From assembly GCA_030272155.1 (NCBI GenBank), contig CP126199.1, positions 1,984,001 through 2,048,000 of the forward strand: a stretch of 64,000 bases of DNA. Direction: 5' to 3'. This DNA is from Tetradesmus obliquus. Lineage: Eukaryota > Chlorophyta > Chlorophyceae > Sphaeropleales > Scenedesmaceae. Positions 50,601 to 62,283 of this stretch are shown here, piece after piece. Each line of letters begins with the position of its first letter. Positions within the stretch are counted from its first letter, which is position 1. The notes below the pieces were generated by a model, which was not told where the DNA came from, ran no database searches, and saw nothing but the letters and a program-made list of their open reading frames with translations. The position numbers and the translations under genes were made by a program.

Positions 50601-52918
50601 ACAAACCACCTTGTACAAGAGGCTGCATAGGTCAGGCTGGCTGTGGGAGTGTTTGTCAGATTGGAAGCTGTCTGTTCCAGAATTGCTTGGTGTGCTGTGG
50701 ACATGGCATGATGCGCCGCTCGTGTTTTGCATATCTGGATGATCACACAGCCTCTGCTGTGTGCACACTGCTCAAGCAGCCGGCTTGGAAGGCCGACTAT
50801 CATTGTCAACTTCAATCAGCTCGCCTGTCGGACGTGCGGGCTTGTCTGCACAGACAAGTACACTTACATGTACTGTCCACTTAATCACCCAAACTGTCAG
50901 GTGTGCAGGCTTTAGTCTCGAGCTTACACTGTGGACTTTTTGCTTGTATGCTACTGCTGCTGATGCATGCATTTCGCGAATGGTGAGGTGTCAGATTGAC
51001 TTGGATGGTGTGCCTCGCGTTTGCTGCTGCACAGTTGGCAGCGTCATCACCGACTGTGATGACTACACGTGCAGCAGCAGCCACGGCGCCATGTGTAGTT
51101 TACTGCTGCAGCAACAAGCTGTTTGCAGTTACAGCAAATCTGTAGCACCTATGCAGGCGAATCATGCCTTACAAAAGTGCTGATCACTTCGTTGTCTGCA
51201 GAGGAAAAAGTTTGGTTGTATGCTGTTTCTGTACTGTCTGCTTAGATGTTTGTGTGCTTTGCTTGCTTGGAACTTGCTTGTGCTGTCATGCCATGCTGAT
51301 TTCACACACGCGTCCCCAAGCACAATGCTCTCAGCTGATTCCTGACAGCTGCTGGTGCGTCTCAGTGCTTCAGCGCAGCCCATGCAGTGCCCTTTTTGCA
51401 TCCTTTGTGTTCACATGCTAGGTTAGCGCCGTGTGAGCCCTATTGCTGAGGCTTCCAGCCCGATTGCTTAGGCATACTATGCCATCAGTAATGCCTGGTC
51501 TCTGTTTCGTGAACTGCATTGCGCAGATGCAGAAGCAGTTCTCTTGGCTGCTGCAGTGTGTGCAAAAGCAGTGTCAGCTGCAGCTGGCCTTGTTGGCTTG
51601 AGGCGGCTTCTGCTAACTGACATGTGTTTGATATCAGGATCGATTCAGCGGCCCTGCACAATGTTTGCATGCTTCTTCAGTACTCGTTCTGCAGTACTTG
51701 GTAGGTGCATCAGTAGAGCATTGCTTCCATTCGGTGTTATCAAGACTAGACTGCCGCTGGTTGCGGCTTGGCAGAACACGGTTTCCCAGGAACCCTTGCG
51801 TTGGCTCTGGTTGTGTGTGGACTCAAAGCACTACAGTAACGGCAGCAGGTGTATCACTGTCATCAGGTGTGCCAGTCTGACAGGTATGCTCCGCATACTG
51901 CCTGATCAGCGGCAGTACTGACAGTATCGGTAGAGTGCGTCTGTTGTGTGTGTATCTACGTTTTCTGCGTCAGTGTCGTGCCCTGCTGCTGTATGCTGCG
52001 TTGCTCAGCCTCAGTGCAGCAGATGGCCGTGTTTGTGCATGTTGGTATGGTGCCTGGCTTAAGCCTTGCCCAAGCTTGAGCACTGTCCATTTGTTCGGCA
52101 CTTGCTGAACTTATTGCTTTCACAAGCATTTTTAGAGTATGGCGTTTGCTGTGTGCATACCTGCCCAGTATGACCAGCTTAAGTCAGACCATCAGTCGTT
52201 TGTGGACGTAGTGTTTGTCGGTTGGTACGTGGTATGTATACTCGTAGCCGCATGCCTGCGCCTCCTAGGAGGCGCAGCCAAACTGAAATTGACGGCCCGA
52301 CATGAGTCATACTGCCATTTCCTGGTTACATGACGTGGATGTACAGTGTATGGTGCTGGCAGCAATGCGCAACGGAATGTGGCCGTAGCTGTGTGGACAC
52401 AGCAGGGTAACCATTTGCAACGAGTGGTATGGTGCAACCAAACCATTACAATACAATACAATACAAAACCACTAGCAGTGCTAGTCCTGAGTCTGGGCGT
52501 CAATCAGATGAAGACGTTGTATGCTTGCTGTCATGCCACAATACATCAAGATGATGTACCTTAAGTTGGTGCAACTGGTACCAAGCGATCTCAGGCCTGA
52601 ATTGTGCATCTTCAAGTGCTAACTACAAGGCACTCAACAGCAGGCCGCCTTTAGCATGACGGACAATAACACCGTATTGAGGCTCAGCGAGCTCACGGCT
52701 GCCCTGAAGCGGCTGCTGCACTGCAGTCTGCATCTTTGCAGCCTGATGAGGCGCCAGCAGCAGACCTGCCGCAACCCTGGCCTCCCCAAGCCGCGAGCGC
52801 TTAGCGGGCGCATGCTGCACACCATACATGCCTTGCTTGCAGCCTTGCAGCCTTGCTCGCATGTGCAGTTTCGCATCCAATGCAGTCCGTGAGGACTCGG
52901 TGGATGTGTAAATTCGTT
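47681..52918. other. 5.2-kb gene-poor, T/G-rich stretch
   Basis: No exon chain, conserved motif or RNA gene was found on either strand. The plus strand is conspicuously rich in TG and TGC words. Minor structure: near-tandem ~33-nt words at 49857-49935 (GCATGGGGC...TTGCTGC), related G/A-rich copies at about 49935-49970 and 50095-50130, a CAATACAATACAATAC run at about 52450, and a 22-bp palindrome at 52256-52277. Confidence 0.55.
52256..52277. repeat. 22-bp perfect palindrome
   Basis: CTGCGCCTCCTAGGAGGCGCAG is its own reverse complement; it is isolated in the gene-poor stretch. Confidence 0.85.
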
Positions 52919-53249
52919 CTAATACATGCCCACAAAGCGCTGCAGGCTCTCCCTTATGAGGCCCCACTCCACAACACCCACCAGCTGCCACAACACAGAC
53001 GCAGCATACAGCACGTTCACCGCAAGCACAGCAACGCCAATGCATGTGACAAACGCAAGGCTGGGGTTGTCGCTGCTCTCGTGCAGCATGAACAGGGCAG
53101 CAGCTGCGATGGCCAGGAACAGAAGCGCTGAATGAATAAGCACGTGCTGTGCTGACACAGCCGTCACACAATGCGTTTACGTTGCTCAACTCACAACCAT
53201 CCTGCAATGCTCCATGCAGCATACACCAAGCATAGCCGGTGACTTTCAT
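52919..53249 (-). CDS. Doubtful 87-aa two-helix membrane protein
   Basis: Exons 53249-53195 and 53127-52919 join in phase to give a protein starting MKVTGYAWCM with two hydrophobic segments (LLFLAIAAAALFML and FVTCIGVAVLAVNVLYAASV). The 67-nt intron is short for this window. A competing reading uses another frame at 53436-53195, behind a good TTGCAG acceptor, encoding VLRDVACSLSQAECKRAL...RLCLVYAAWSIAGW, which resembles one armadillo-type repeat. I could not join that frame to the membrane exon, so the gene model is open. Confidence 0.3.
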
Positions 53250-53471
53250 CGTCACGTTTCCATTCAATCAGGCCAGGTATTATTGCAAACTCATCCACAA
53301 GTGCCCGCTTGCACTCAGCTTGTGACAGAGAACAAGCAACATCACGAAGCACCTGTACAATGCGGCAAACTGGACATGCGCCTGCTGCTGCAGCTTCATC
53401 CCAGTAGAAGCTGCGTGTGAATGTAACCTCCTGCAAGTGCTGCTGTCATCATGCTTTTGCTGCTGCACCTG

Positions 53472-53993
53472 CTAGCACGAATATGCCAGCAAGGGTGCCT
53501 CCAAGCTCAACATCTGCGGGGCCATCACATGCTGCTGCTGCTGCACTGCTGCAGCCGCCAACCCAGCAAATGCTGCTGCTGCTGCTGCTGCTGCACCTGC
53601 CTCTGTTGGCACATGCCCTGGGGCCGCAGCTGCTGCTGTGGCGGCTGCAGCTGCTGCCAGTGCTGCTGGCATTGACAGGGGCTGCTGCACCTGCAGCCCA
53701 GCTACTGCTGCCTGCATGGCTTGCAGCTGCGGCAACTGCTGCTGCTGCTGCTGATCAGTGCCGGCCTGCAGTGCATCGTCCTGCCCAATGCTCCAGTAGT
53801 GCGCAGCAAACAACCCTAGCATCCCAGCCGCTGCGTCTGCTGCTTCTGACAGGCGCGCTGCGGCAACGGCAGCTGCGGCTGCTGCGGCTCCTGCTGCTGC
53901 TGTTACTGACACTGCTGGCTGGTCGGTTGAGCCTGGCAGGGCTCCAGATGACTTGAGCAGCAGCAGCAGTGGAGGCACGCGCCTGCAGCAGCA

Positions 53994-54049
<56 letters not shown>

Positions 54050-55371
54050 CAGCATACGCTCACATAGCCAGCAGCTCGCTGTGATCTGCTGGTTCAACTG
54101 CCATCATTTACATTGTCTGATGACTACCTGGCACCAGTGCAATGCAACACGCCCTCGCAAACGCAGCTTCCCTGCCAACCTAGCAGCACAGCACAACCAT
54201 GTGCAGCCCCTGCAGCAACACAACACTTCATCATGCTGCTGCCGCACCTTTGGGGCCACTCCACTGTTTGTGTGGCTGAGGGCTCCTCAGGCAGGCCTGC
54301 CAGCTGCTTGGCCAGCTCCACTGCCCGCGATACCCCACCCAGCTCATCCACCAGCCCAGCCTGGCACAGCAGCAAACAGACCGGCAAACGCAGCAATGGC
54401 GAGGTTTAGTTGTGTTTGTTTAGGGACATGTAAGCTACACTGCCTGCGACACCCCACCCAGGTCATCCACAAGCCCAGCCTGGCGGCACAGAAATGAGGT
54501 GCTGGCAGCAGCAGCAAGAAAGCACAGCAAACATAAGAAGATGCAGTTATGAAGGGACATATCTACTACCCGGGACACTCCACCAAGCTCATCCACAAGG
54601 CCAGCCTGGCACGACAGCAACAACACAAAGGCAAAAAGGCAAAAGTATTTAGTTATGCTTGTTGAGGGGGCACTTCTATTACATCGCGAGTACCCACTCC
54701 GCCCAGCCCATCATAGCGCAGAAGCAAAGTGCAGCGCCGCTCACCTCCACTGCCTGTGCTCCAGACCACACTCTGCCCTTGGCCAGCTGCCGCACCGCCT
54801 CCATTGCTCATGCCGCCCAGGGGCCAACACACCCAGCCTGGCAGTGGCACAGCAGCAACCCATCACTATCACAACAACAGTGCTCCCCGATAATCCCCTC
54901 CCCAAACAAGTGCTCTACACGAGCAGCGAGACCAAAGCCGGCCTGGCACAGCAGTACTTCATTTCAAGGCACAGGGCAGCAGAATGCAGCAGCGCCCACC
55001 TCTACTGCCTGTTGCCCAGACCACACTCTGCCCTTGGCCAGCTCCTGCACTGCCTCCTTGCTCATGCCACGGCCTGCTGCCACCTCAGCCAGGAAGCTGT
55101 CATATGTAGCATCCATCATGCCCTCAACCTGGCAGCAGCAGCAGCAACAGCAGCGGCAGCAGCGGCAGCAGCAGCAGCGGCAGCAGCAGCAGCAGCAGCG
55201 GCAGCAGCAGTTGCCACCTCAGCCAGGAAGCTGTCGTATGTGGCATCCATCATGCCCTCAACCTGGCAGCAGCAGTAGCAGCAGCAGCAGCGGCAGCAGC
55301 AGCAGCAGATGCAGCAGCAGTTGACACCTCAGCCAGGAAGCTGTCATATGTAGCATCCATCATGCCCTCAA

Positions 55372-55407
<36 letters not shown>

Positions 55408-55922
55408 CAACAGCCCTGCAGTGTCATAGATGCAGCGCCTCCAAGGTTCTGCAGGTGACCATGTCACAGGCGATTGTCCACCACGACTGCCCATAGACTT
55501 GTCGGCATAACATGCTCTCAGCAGACATGGCTGGAGCCGATGCAGTGTCTTAAACTTACCATCTGTTGCTGCTGCGGAGTGAGTGTGTGGAAGCCGCTGG
55601 CCCAGCTTGCGTTGTCACCCAGCTGCATGGTGTCACTAGTGACTCACCATCTGCTGCTGCTTGGGTGTGAGTGTGTGGAAGCCACTGGCCCATCTGACGT
55701 TGTCACCCAGCTGCACGGTGTCACTAGTGACTCACCATCTGCTGCTGCTGCGGAGTGAGTGTGTGGAAGCCACTGGCCCAGCTGGCGTTGTCACCCAGCT
55801 GCACGGTGTCACTAGTCACACCGTATTCGCCCAGTGCCTCCTTCACTTTGATGCGCGCAGCCAGCACGCCGATGCTGCCGGTGATGGTGCCAGGCTGCGC
55901 CAGGATCTTGTTGGCGGGTGCT

Positions 55923-55955
<33 letters not shown>

Positions 55956-56626
55956 GATGTGGCGGCAGCAGCAGATGCAGATGCATGGCAGTAGCGTACA
56001 ACACAAACAGTGCGCCAAATAGTATTGCTGGAGGTAATTGGATGCGCCACAACACTTACAATAATACAGCAGCAAAGGCTGCAGAAAAGACAAAAGACGG
56101 CAGCACGGCAGCATTACACTTTGCCTGCAAGCAGCAGGTGCTAATCCCACTGAATTGCAGCACCTGCAAACTATCGTCTTGTGCACTGATATTGCCCACC
56201 TGCAATGTAGTATCCCCCACTGGCTGCCACATCACCCATGCAAGCCACCACCTGCAGCAGGCAGCACAGCAGCAGTTTTACAATTGTATGAGGGTGAAGC
56301 AGCACACGCAGTGCTCGTGGGTTAGTTGCATTAGCATGCCCCCCCCACACGGTTTCCTAGATAGCTGTCAATTGTTCTATATAGCCTTGCACCGCGTGCG
56401 GACTGCATCACATCGGCACTGCATGCTGTAGCTGAGCTGCAGCACAAGCAGTACCCATGGTGCCGCAATTCCCAAACAAACTGTAGATGTGCACTGCAGC
56501 AGCAGCAGCAGCAGCTCACCGGCTTCCCTGCCTCGCGCATCAGCTTGATCTCCCGCCCGATCATGTCTGACGCCACCGCTGAGCCGCCAGGGCTGTTGAT
56601 GCGCAGCACCACGGCACGCACCTGAC

Positions 56627-56671
<45 letters not shown>

Positions 56672-59600
56672 CCAGCACCAACGGCAGCAGTCATTGGGAC
56701 GAAGACACTTCAAGCTGCATGTAGTAGCAGCAGCAGCAGCAGCAACTTCACCTTGCAGCCTGCCCCAACTACATATGCAACATGTTTCTAATTGTTATAA
56801 CACGTGTTATAACACTCTCGTACCTGTGGGTTCTCCCGCATCGCCCGCAGCACGCGCACCAGCTTGTGGCTCTCCACCATACCCTCTCCACCTGCCCCAG
56901 GCCCCCCACTGCCAGCCTGCATTACCGGCCCTGCTGCTGTGATTATACATGTTACTACTTGTTTAACATGTCTTGTAACCCACCTGTGGGTTCTCCCGCA
57001 TCGCCCTTAGCACGCGCACCAGCTTGTGGCTCTCCACCATACCCTCACCACCTGCACCTGGGCCCCCACTGCCAGCCTGCATGATTGGCCCTGCTGCTGT
57101 TATGACAGCCACACAAGGCTTCGATTGCACCTGAGCCTGCATCCAGCGACTACCAGCCTGCTGCTGCTGCTGCTGCACGGCAGCTGGAGGGATTGGCAGA
57201 CCTGCTGCACTGTGCTGGGTAGGGTTCGATGGGTCTGCTGCTGCTGCTGGTGTGGTGGAGATAGGGCTGCTGCTGCTGCCAGTGAGGCTTGCTGACTTCT
57301 CTGCCCATTGTGTTGCTACAGTATACCTGCAGACAAAGTGAATTAGCCAAGCCAGGCAGCCAAGTTGATGCAGCTGCCGCTTGCAAACTCTCGGATGCAC
57401 ACCGCGCGCACGCATGTAGCCATGCAATACATGATGCTTGCATTCAAGCACATTCTGCAATGCTTGCATTCAAGCCATTCTCGGTCATCATCACCACAAC
57501 AGGCGTGCGCCCTTGCCACCAACAGTTGTTTTAGGCACTTCACGTCTGCATGCGTATACACAAACACACATGTTGCAAACATGAAACAGTGCACCACCGC
57601 TCACCGCTGCATTGACACGCGCGGCCCTGCCAGTTGTGCCGACAGCAGCGCTGCAGGCGTGGCGGGCGGCGGCTTGCTGCGGGCCTGCTCCAGCTGCTGC
57701 TGCACCTCGGCCGGCAGCTGAGCCAGCAGCTGCTGCTCCACCTGGTCCCTGCAGCGCCACCAAAAAGTTGAAGCAGCACATTTGCAGCGTTGCAGCAGCA
57801 CAACTAAAGTTGCAATTTCACTTGTCTTGGCAAAGCTGGATGCTTGACAACGGATTAATTGGATCTAGATGCAGCTAAATGCACACGGCACACAGCCACA
57901 TGCACGCTATCACCTGTACAGCAGGGCCGTCCAGCAGGCCGTAAGCTGCTGGCGGTGGCTGGCAGCAGCATGCACAGCAACGACAACATTAACGACAGTG
58001 GCAACAAACATAGTACTCTCACCTGTACAGCAGGCCGTCCAGCAAGCCCAGGCTGCTGGCAGTGGCTGGCAGCAGCACCCATAGCAACGACTCAATAATG
58101 ACAGTAGCAACAACAAACAAAGTGACAGACTTGTACATCAGCCCATTCAGCAAGCCCAGGCTGCTGGCAACGTCTGGTAGCAACACAGCAACACAAACAG
58201 CAACAACAACAGCGATGTCAACATTGAGATACCCTACAAACCTGTACAGCAGGCCGTCCAGCAAGCCCAGGCTGCTGGCGGTGGCTGGCAGCAGCGGCGC
58301 TGCATTGACCGCCGCCTCCACCTGCTGCGGGCTCAGCCGCCGCGCAGACGCGATGCCAGACACCACTTGGTCGTACAGCGACTGCACACAGCATCAGAAT
58401 TGCATTGGAAACCTTGGATCATTGCATCATTGAGCTTTGAGGGCAGCGTTTGGCAGTGATTAAAGCGATGCCTGACACCACCTGGTCATACAGCGACTGC
58501 CGCACACAAGCACACAACAGTACATCATACATTTGTTGGATCACACGACCATTAAGATCATGGGCCAGCATGCGGTGGTCACCAGCACGAAGGTACACCA
58601 AGGTTCCTAATCATCGGCGGCATTTCAGCGTTTCTGGGGTGTTCAGTCCACTGAAAGGCAGCAGCCATGGCCACAGTTTCGGCCGGCATTGATCACCACG
58701 CCTGCCCACCTTCAGCAGTGATGTCACGTTCTCCCTGTGTGCTGGGTCAAAGCCTGTGCCCATCAGGGGAGCCAGCATGTGACAATCACCAGCCCGCAAG
58801 TGACAGTCACCAGCATCTTGAAGCAGCGAGGTCTGGAACAGTCAGCCATACATAGATTTCTTGTAAACCACCCTGGTGCATCTACCACACAAGAAGGCAG
58901 CAGCCAGGCGGCATCAGCAGACACAGCAGCAGCCAACAAACAAAGGCAGTACTGTGCCTGCCCACCTGGAGAAGTGACGTCACATTCTCCCTGTGTGCTG
59001 GGTCAAAGCCACTGCCCATCAGAGGGGCCAGTGCTGCCTTGTACTCCTCCCTCCTGAACACCTCCGGCTGCACCTTCAACTTATCAAGCAAACCGCGCAC
59101 AAACACCTACAGCCGCAAGCCAGCAGCAGAAGCAGCAACAGCAGTGTTTAGTACTCCTGGGACCAGAAAGTTGCCAAAATGCACTGTGCCCACCAGCGGG
59201 GAAGTGCTGCCTTGTACTCCTCCCTCCTGAACACCTCCGGCTGCACCTTCAGCTTATCTAGCAGCCCACGTACGAACACCTGCACAGCCAAAAGGCCAGT
59301 GCCAGCAGCAGCAGCAGCAGCAGCAGCAGCACCAGCGCAGGCACTTGATAGTCCTGGGGCCAACTGGCAACTTGCAGGTTGGCGCGGGGGTGGTGTGCGT
59401 GCTGTCTTGCCGTCTGTTCTGGCACACGTACCATACAGTTATACATGTCAGCAGGACCATCGCGTGAACACCTGTAGCTTACAGCAGTGGCTGTCGTGGT
59501 ACTTTCACATATGCAGCTAGATTGAGATTACTTGCTTGCACGTTTCACCAAAGCAGCCTCACCTGGGTGCTCTCAAAGCCCAGCAGGGACAGCATGCTGG

Positions 59601-60354
59601 TGGGTGGCATGAACACCTGCAGCAGCAGCAGCAGCAGGCAGCAGCGGCAGGTGTTGTACAACGTGTGCCTTTGCAGCAGTCGCCACCAGTCCTTGTACAG
59701 CTCACCTTACTGCACAGCCTAACCCACCAGCTGCCAACTGCAGTGACAGCAGCTGAAAGAGGAACTACGTGCATGTGCACATGCCTGCGCAATTCAGCAT
59801 CACAGCATTCCAGCTGACACCATCCTTCTGTCGACCAACTGAAATGGATTACATGCTTATTTCAATGGGCACCGTGCTTCTCACCTTGTCAGCAGCTGAA
59901 GCCAGGTAGTACACGCCTGTTCCGTTCATGCCACCCTCGCCAAACACGTTGCTGTAGGCAAACACAGGCGCCCGGCCTTTGGCATGCACCTGCAAGGCCG
60001 CAGCATGCCAGGCAGCACACAGCGGGTGATGTTTCATTGCATGTGTGTGGAAGGAAACTGCCAGCATGAAGCACCTGTCAGGCGTGCTGTTGCATTGAGC
60101 AAGTTGCTAACAATGCGCTGCAGGCACACATGTGCCTGCAGGTGCAGGAGCTACCAGAGCAACTGCACAACTTGAAGTCCACGTTCGCGGCTCCGTCTGA
60201 TCCTTGTGATTGGGATCTTTATTACGCCGAATTGCTGCTGCTGCTGCTGCTGCTGTGCTGCTGCTGCTGCTGGCGGCCTCACCCTGAAGTCCAGCAGTGC
60301 GTTGCGCAGCTCCTGCAGCTGTGCCATGCCGGCTTTCATATCTCACTCAAGCCA

Positions 60355-60398
<44 letters not shown>

Positions 60399-60542
60399 AC
60401 GGCTCACCCTGAAGTCCAGCAGTGCGTTGCGCAGCTCCTGCAGCTGTGCCATGCCGCCAAAGTTCTCGCGGCCGCCCAGCACTGCCAGCAGCCCACGCAC
60501 GCGTGCATCCTGCTTGGCGGTGTGCAGCACCTGCATCAGCAT

Positions 60543-60578
<36 letters not shown>

Positions 60579-62283
60579 GCATACCATTGTGGGGCCACCT
60601 GCAGCAATGTCGCACAGCCGGTACCGGCACGCTGTACCGGCGACACCACAACTTGTGCACATGTGCGCAGCTGCCATCCCATATTACGCACGTGCTGACG
60701 GGTGCACTGCGACACAGCATATCACCATTTTGAGGCGCACCTGGATGAGCTGCTGCAGCTCCAGCTGGTGCAGGCTGCTGGTAAGATAGAAGGGAGCCTT
60801 TGCGTGGCTCCCTTCTATCTTGCTAATCCTCCCCTATGCCCCTTCGGCAACTGCCAGACCAGTGCTTGCCAGCACTACGCGCGCACAGGAAACCACTACA
60901 AGTATACGGCAACACGTTCGTGGCAGGCACAGTAACAAGCTCCAAATACCCATCAGCTGTGCCACGCACCTGGATGAGCTGCTGCAGCTCCAGCTGGTGC
61001 AGGCCGCTGGTGAGCAGCGCGTAGGGGTTGCTGCTGGCTCGCTCCACCAGCACCTGCTGCTCAAGGTCCAGCTCAAGGTAGAAGGCGGGAGGCAGCGTGA
61101 CGTATTCCTGCAGAAGGAAACACAGCGATATGCACAGCAGCAGCAGTGGCAGCAGTGCAGGGTTTGTTGCGCTACACAGCTTTCTGCTAAAGCTCAAGGT
61201 AGAAGGCGGGAGGCAGTGTCACATACTCATGCAGAAGGAAACACAGCGGAGGTGGCAGAGCAGGGTGCGGCGTTGAGTGTTTTATAGGAAAAGTAGCAGC
61301 TCCAAGTAGAAGGCGGCAGGCACCGTCTCACACTCTTGCGGCAGCAAAGGCAGGGGAGGGTGACATGGCGGTGGTGGTAATACAGGGTGTGCAATGCTGG
61401 GTTACTGCTGCAGAAGTCCAGCTCCACCAGCACCTGCTGCTCAAGGTCTAGCTCAAGGTAGAAGGCAGCAGGCAGCGTCACATACTCCTGCGAAAGAGAA
61501 TCAGCGGAGGTGGCGAGAGCAGGGCTTGCCGTGTTCTGTGTTTTGTGGTATGAGGTCCAGTAAGTTAAGTAGAAGGCATGTGTCTGCATGACAGACTGCT
61601 GTTTAAATAGGCATCGCCGAGGTAGCCGCTGCATCAGGGTGGTTACAGTTGCAACAGCTGTAGTAGCAGCACGAGGGTTATGGCAGTTCACCAACCCCCA
61701 TTGGTGCCTGACGCACAGATGCGTGCGAGCCCATTCAACCGTCTGTGTGTGATGCAGACATGCTTGGAGTCGCAGGCATGTCTGTAGCAGTGCAGGCAGA
61801 TAAACTGCAGGCAAGGCAATGCCTAATGCATGCAGTGGTGCTGTGGTAGGGTGTGCAGCTACCCATGTAGCTGCACTTGCTGCGTGCAGCTGTACAAGGT
61901 TCCCGTGCCGCACCTGCCATGCCTTGTATTTGGAGTATAAAGAGCTTCCAATGCTGAAGATGATGAAAGCGCCAGCTGCACGCTTAGCACCTGTGAAGTA
62001 TCCCTTGGCCAGAGACATCACATTCCTGCAGCAACGTACAAAGATATAGATTTGTCTGTGCATTGAGTAATAGAGAGACAGCTGAACGAAAACGATGCTC
62101 CAAAGGATCAGATGCAACATGCAGGTGGCGCTATTGCTTGTGTCTATAAGTGTGGTCCAAGCACCAAGTACTGCCAAACAGGGATGTGAAGTTGTGACGT
62201 TCCAACCACTTGAGGCTGTGCATATGCAGGAGTCCCAGAAAGCACCTTTTGGGTTGCTGCGGATGTGACTGAGCTGTCTGCAT
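53472..62283 (-). CDS. SPPA: Signal peptide peptidase SppA (protease IV), thylakoid type
   Basis: SppA is a membrane-bound Ser/Lys protease; in plants it is light-induced on thylakoids. Sixteen exons, 809 aa, in phase: 62283-62246, 62025-61914, 61107-60970, 60530-60408, 59989-59885, 59616-59563, 59106-58966, 58381-58242, 57748-57605, 57326-56984, 56621-56520, 56251-56200, 55920-55736, 55128-55000, 54360-54248, 53982-53472. The catalytic Lys is expected at YLASAADK (Lys172) and the Ser at GDVAASGGYY (Ser491), by analogy with E. coli Lys209/Ser409. RINSPGGSAVAS and GTITGSIGV are also typical. A membrane anchor AAGAFIIFSIG lies near residue 30. The 38-nt first exon is uncertain and shows no obvious plastid presequence. 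The C-terminus has an unusual ~145-aa Ala/Gln extension. It is flanked by the densest exon-edge echoes in the window. Confidence 0.9.
54300..54860 (-). repeat. Echoes of the SppA exon 15 start and exon 14 end
   Basis: AGLVDELGGVS-type exon starts recur at about 54607-54560 and 54485-54440 before the real exon at 54360. About 54830-54740 repeats the exon 14 end (ELAKGRVWSG) with a GTGAGC donor. Confidence 0.85.
55128..55380 (-). repeat. Two upstream echoes of SppA exon 14
   Basis: The exon start encoding VEGMMDATYDSFLAEV recurs at about 55377-55325 and 55273-55215, each followed by CAG/CTG-rich sequence rather than the rest of the exon. The real exon is 55128-55000. Confidence 0.9.
55555..55800 (-). 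repeat. Two downstream echoes of the SppA exon 13 end
   Basis: About 90 nt with LGDNASWASGFHTLTP and the donor recur at about 55730-55645 and 55640-55558 after the real end at 55736. Confidence 0.9.
56820..57106 (-). repeat. ~160-nt tandem duplication across the SppA exon 10 end
   Basis: The last ~120 nt of exon 10 (to 56984) recur at about 56941-56824 with a GTACGA donor and few differences. The two ends are nearly interchangeable. Confidence 0.9.
57905..58500 (-). repeat. Echo set around SppA exon 8
   Basis: Downstream copies of the exon end (LLPATASSLGLLDGLLYR) lie at about 58180-58130, 58080-58020 and 57970-57905, the last two with GTGAGA/GTGATA donors. One upstream copy of its start lies at about 58500-58463. 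The real exon is 58381-58242. Confidence 0.9.
58707..59280 (-). repeat. Echoes on both sides of SppA exon 7
   Basis: The upstream copy at about 59280-59203 repeats VFVRGLLDKLKVQPEVF behind a CAG acceptor. The downstream copy at about 58772-58707 repeats the end (GFDPAHRENVTSLL) with its donor. The real exon is 59106-58966; its own acceptor is a weaker TAG. Confidence 0.88.
60279..60332 (-). repeat. Echo of the SppA exon 4 end
   Basis: About 54 nt including MAQLQELRNALLDFR and the GTGAGG donor, separated from the real exon end (60408) by CAG/CTG-rich sequence. Confidence 0.9.
60735..61492 (-). repeat. Echo set around SppA exon 3
   Basis: Upstream copies of the exon start (EYVTLP(A/P)AFYLELDLEQQ) lie at about 61492-61420, 61340-61298 and 61232-61190. 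A downstream copy of the end (HQLELQQLIQ) lies at about 60780-60740. The real exon is 61107-60970. Confidence 0.9.
60783..60821. repeat. Perfect 16-bp-stem hairpin in a SppA intron
   Basis: AAGATAGAAGGGAGCC (60783-60798), a 7-nt loop, then its exact reverse complement (60806-60821). It abuts the exon 3 echo. Confidence 0.88.
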
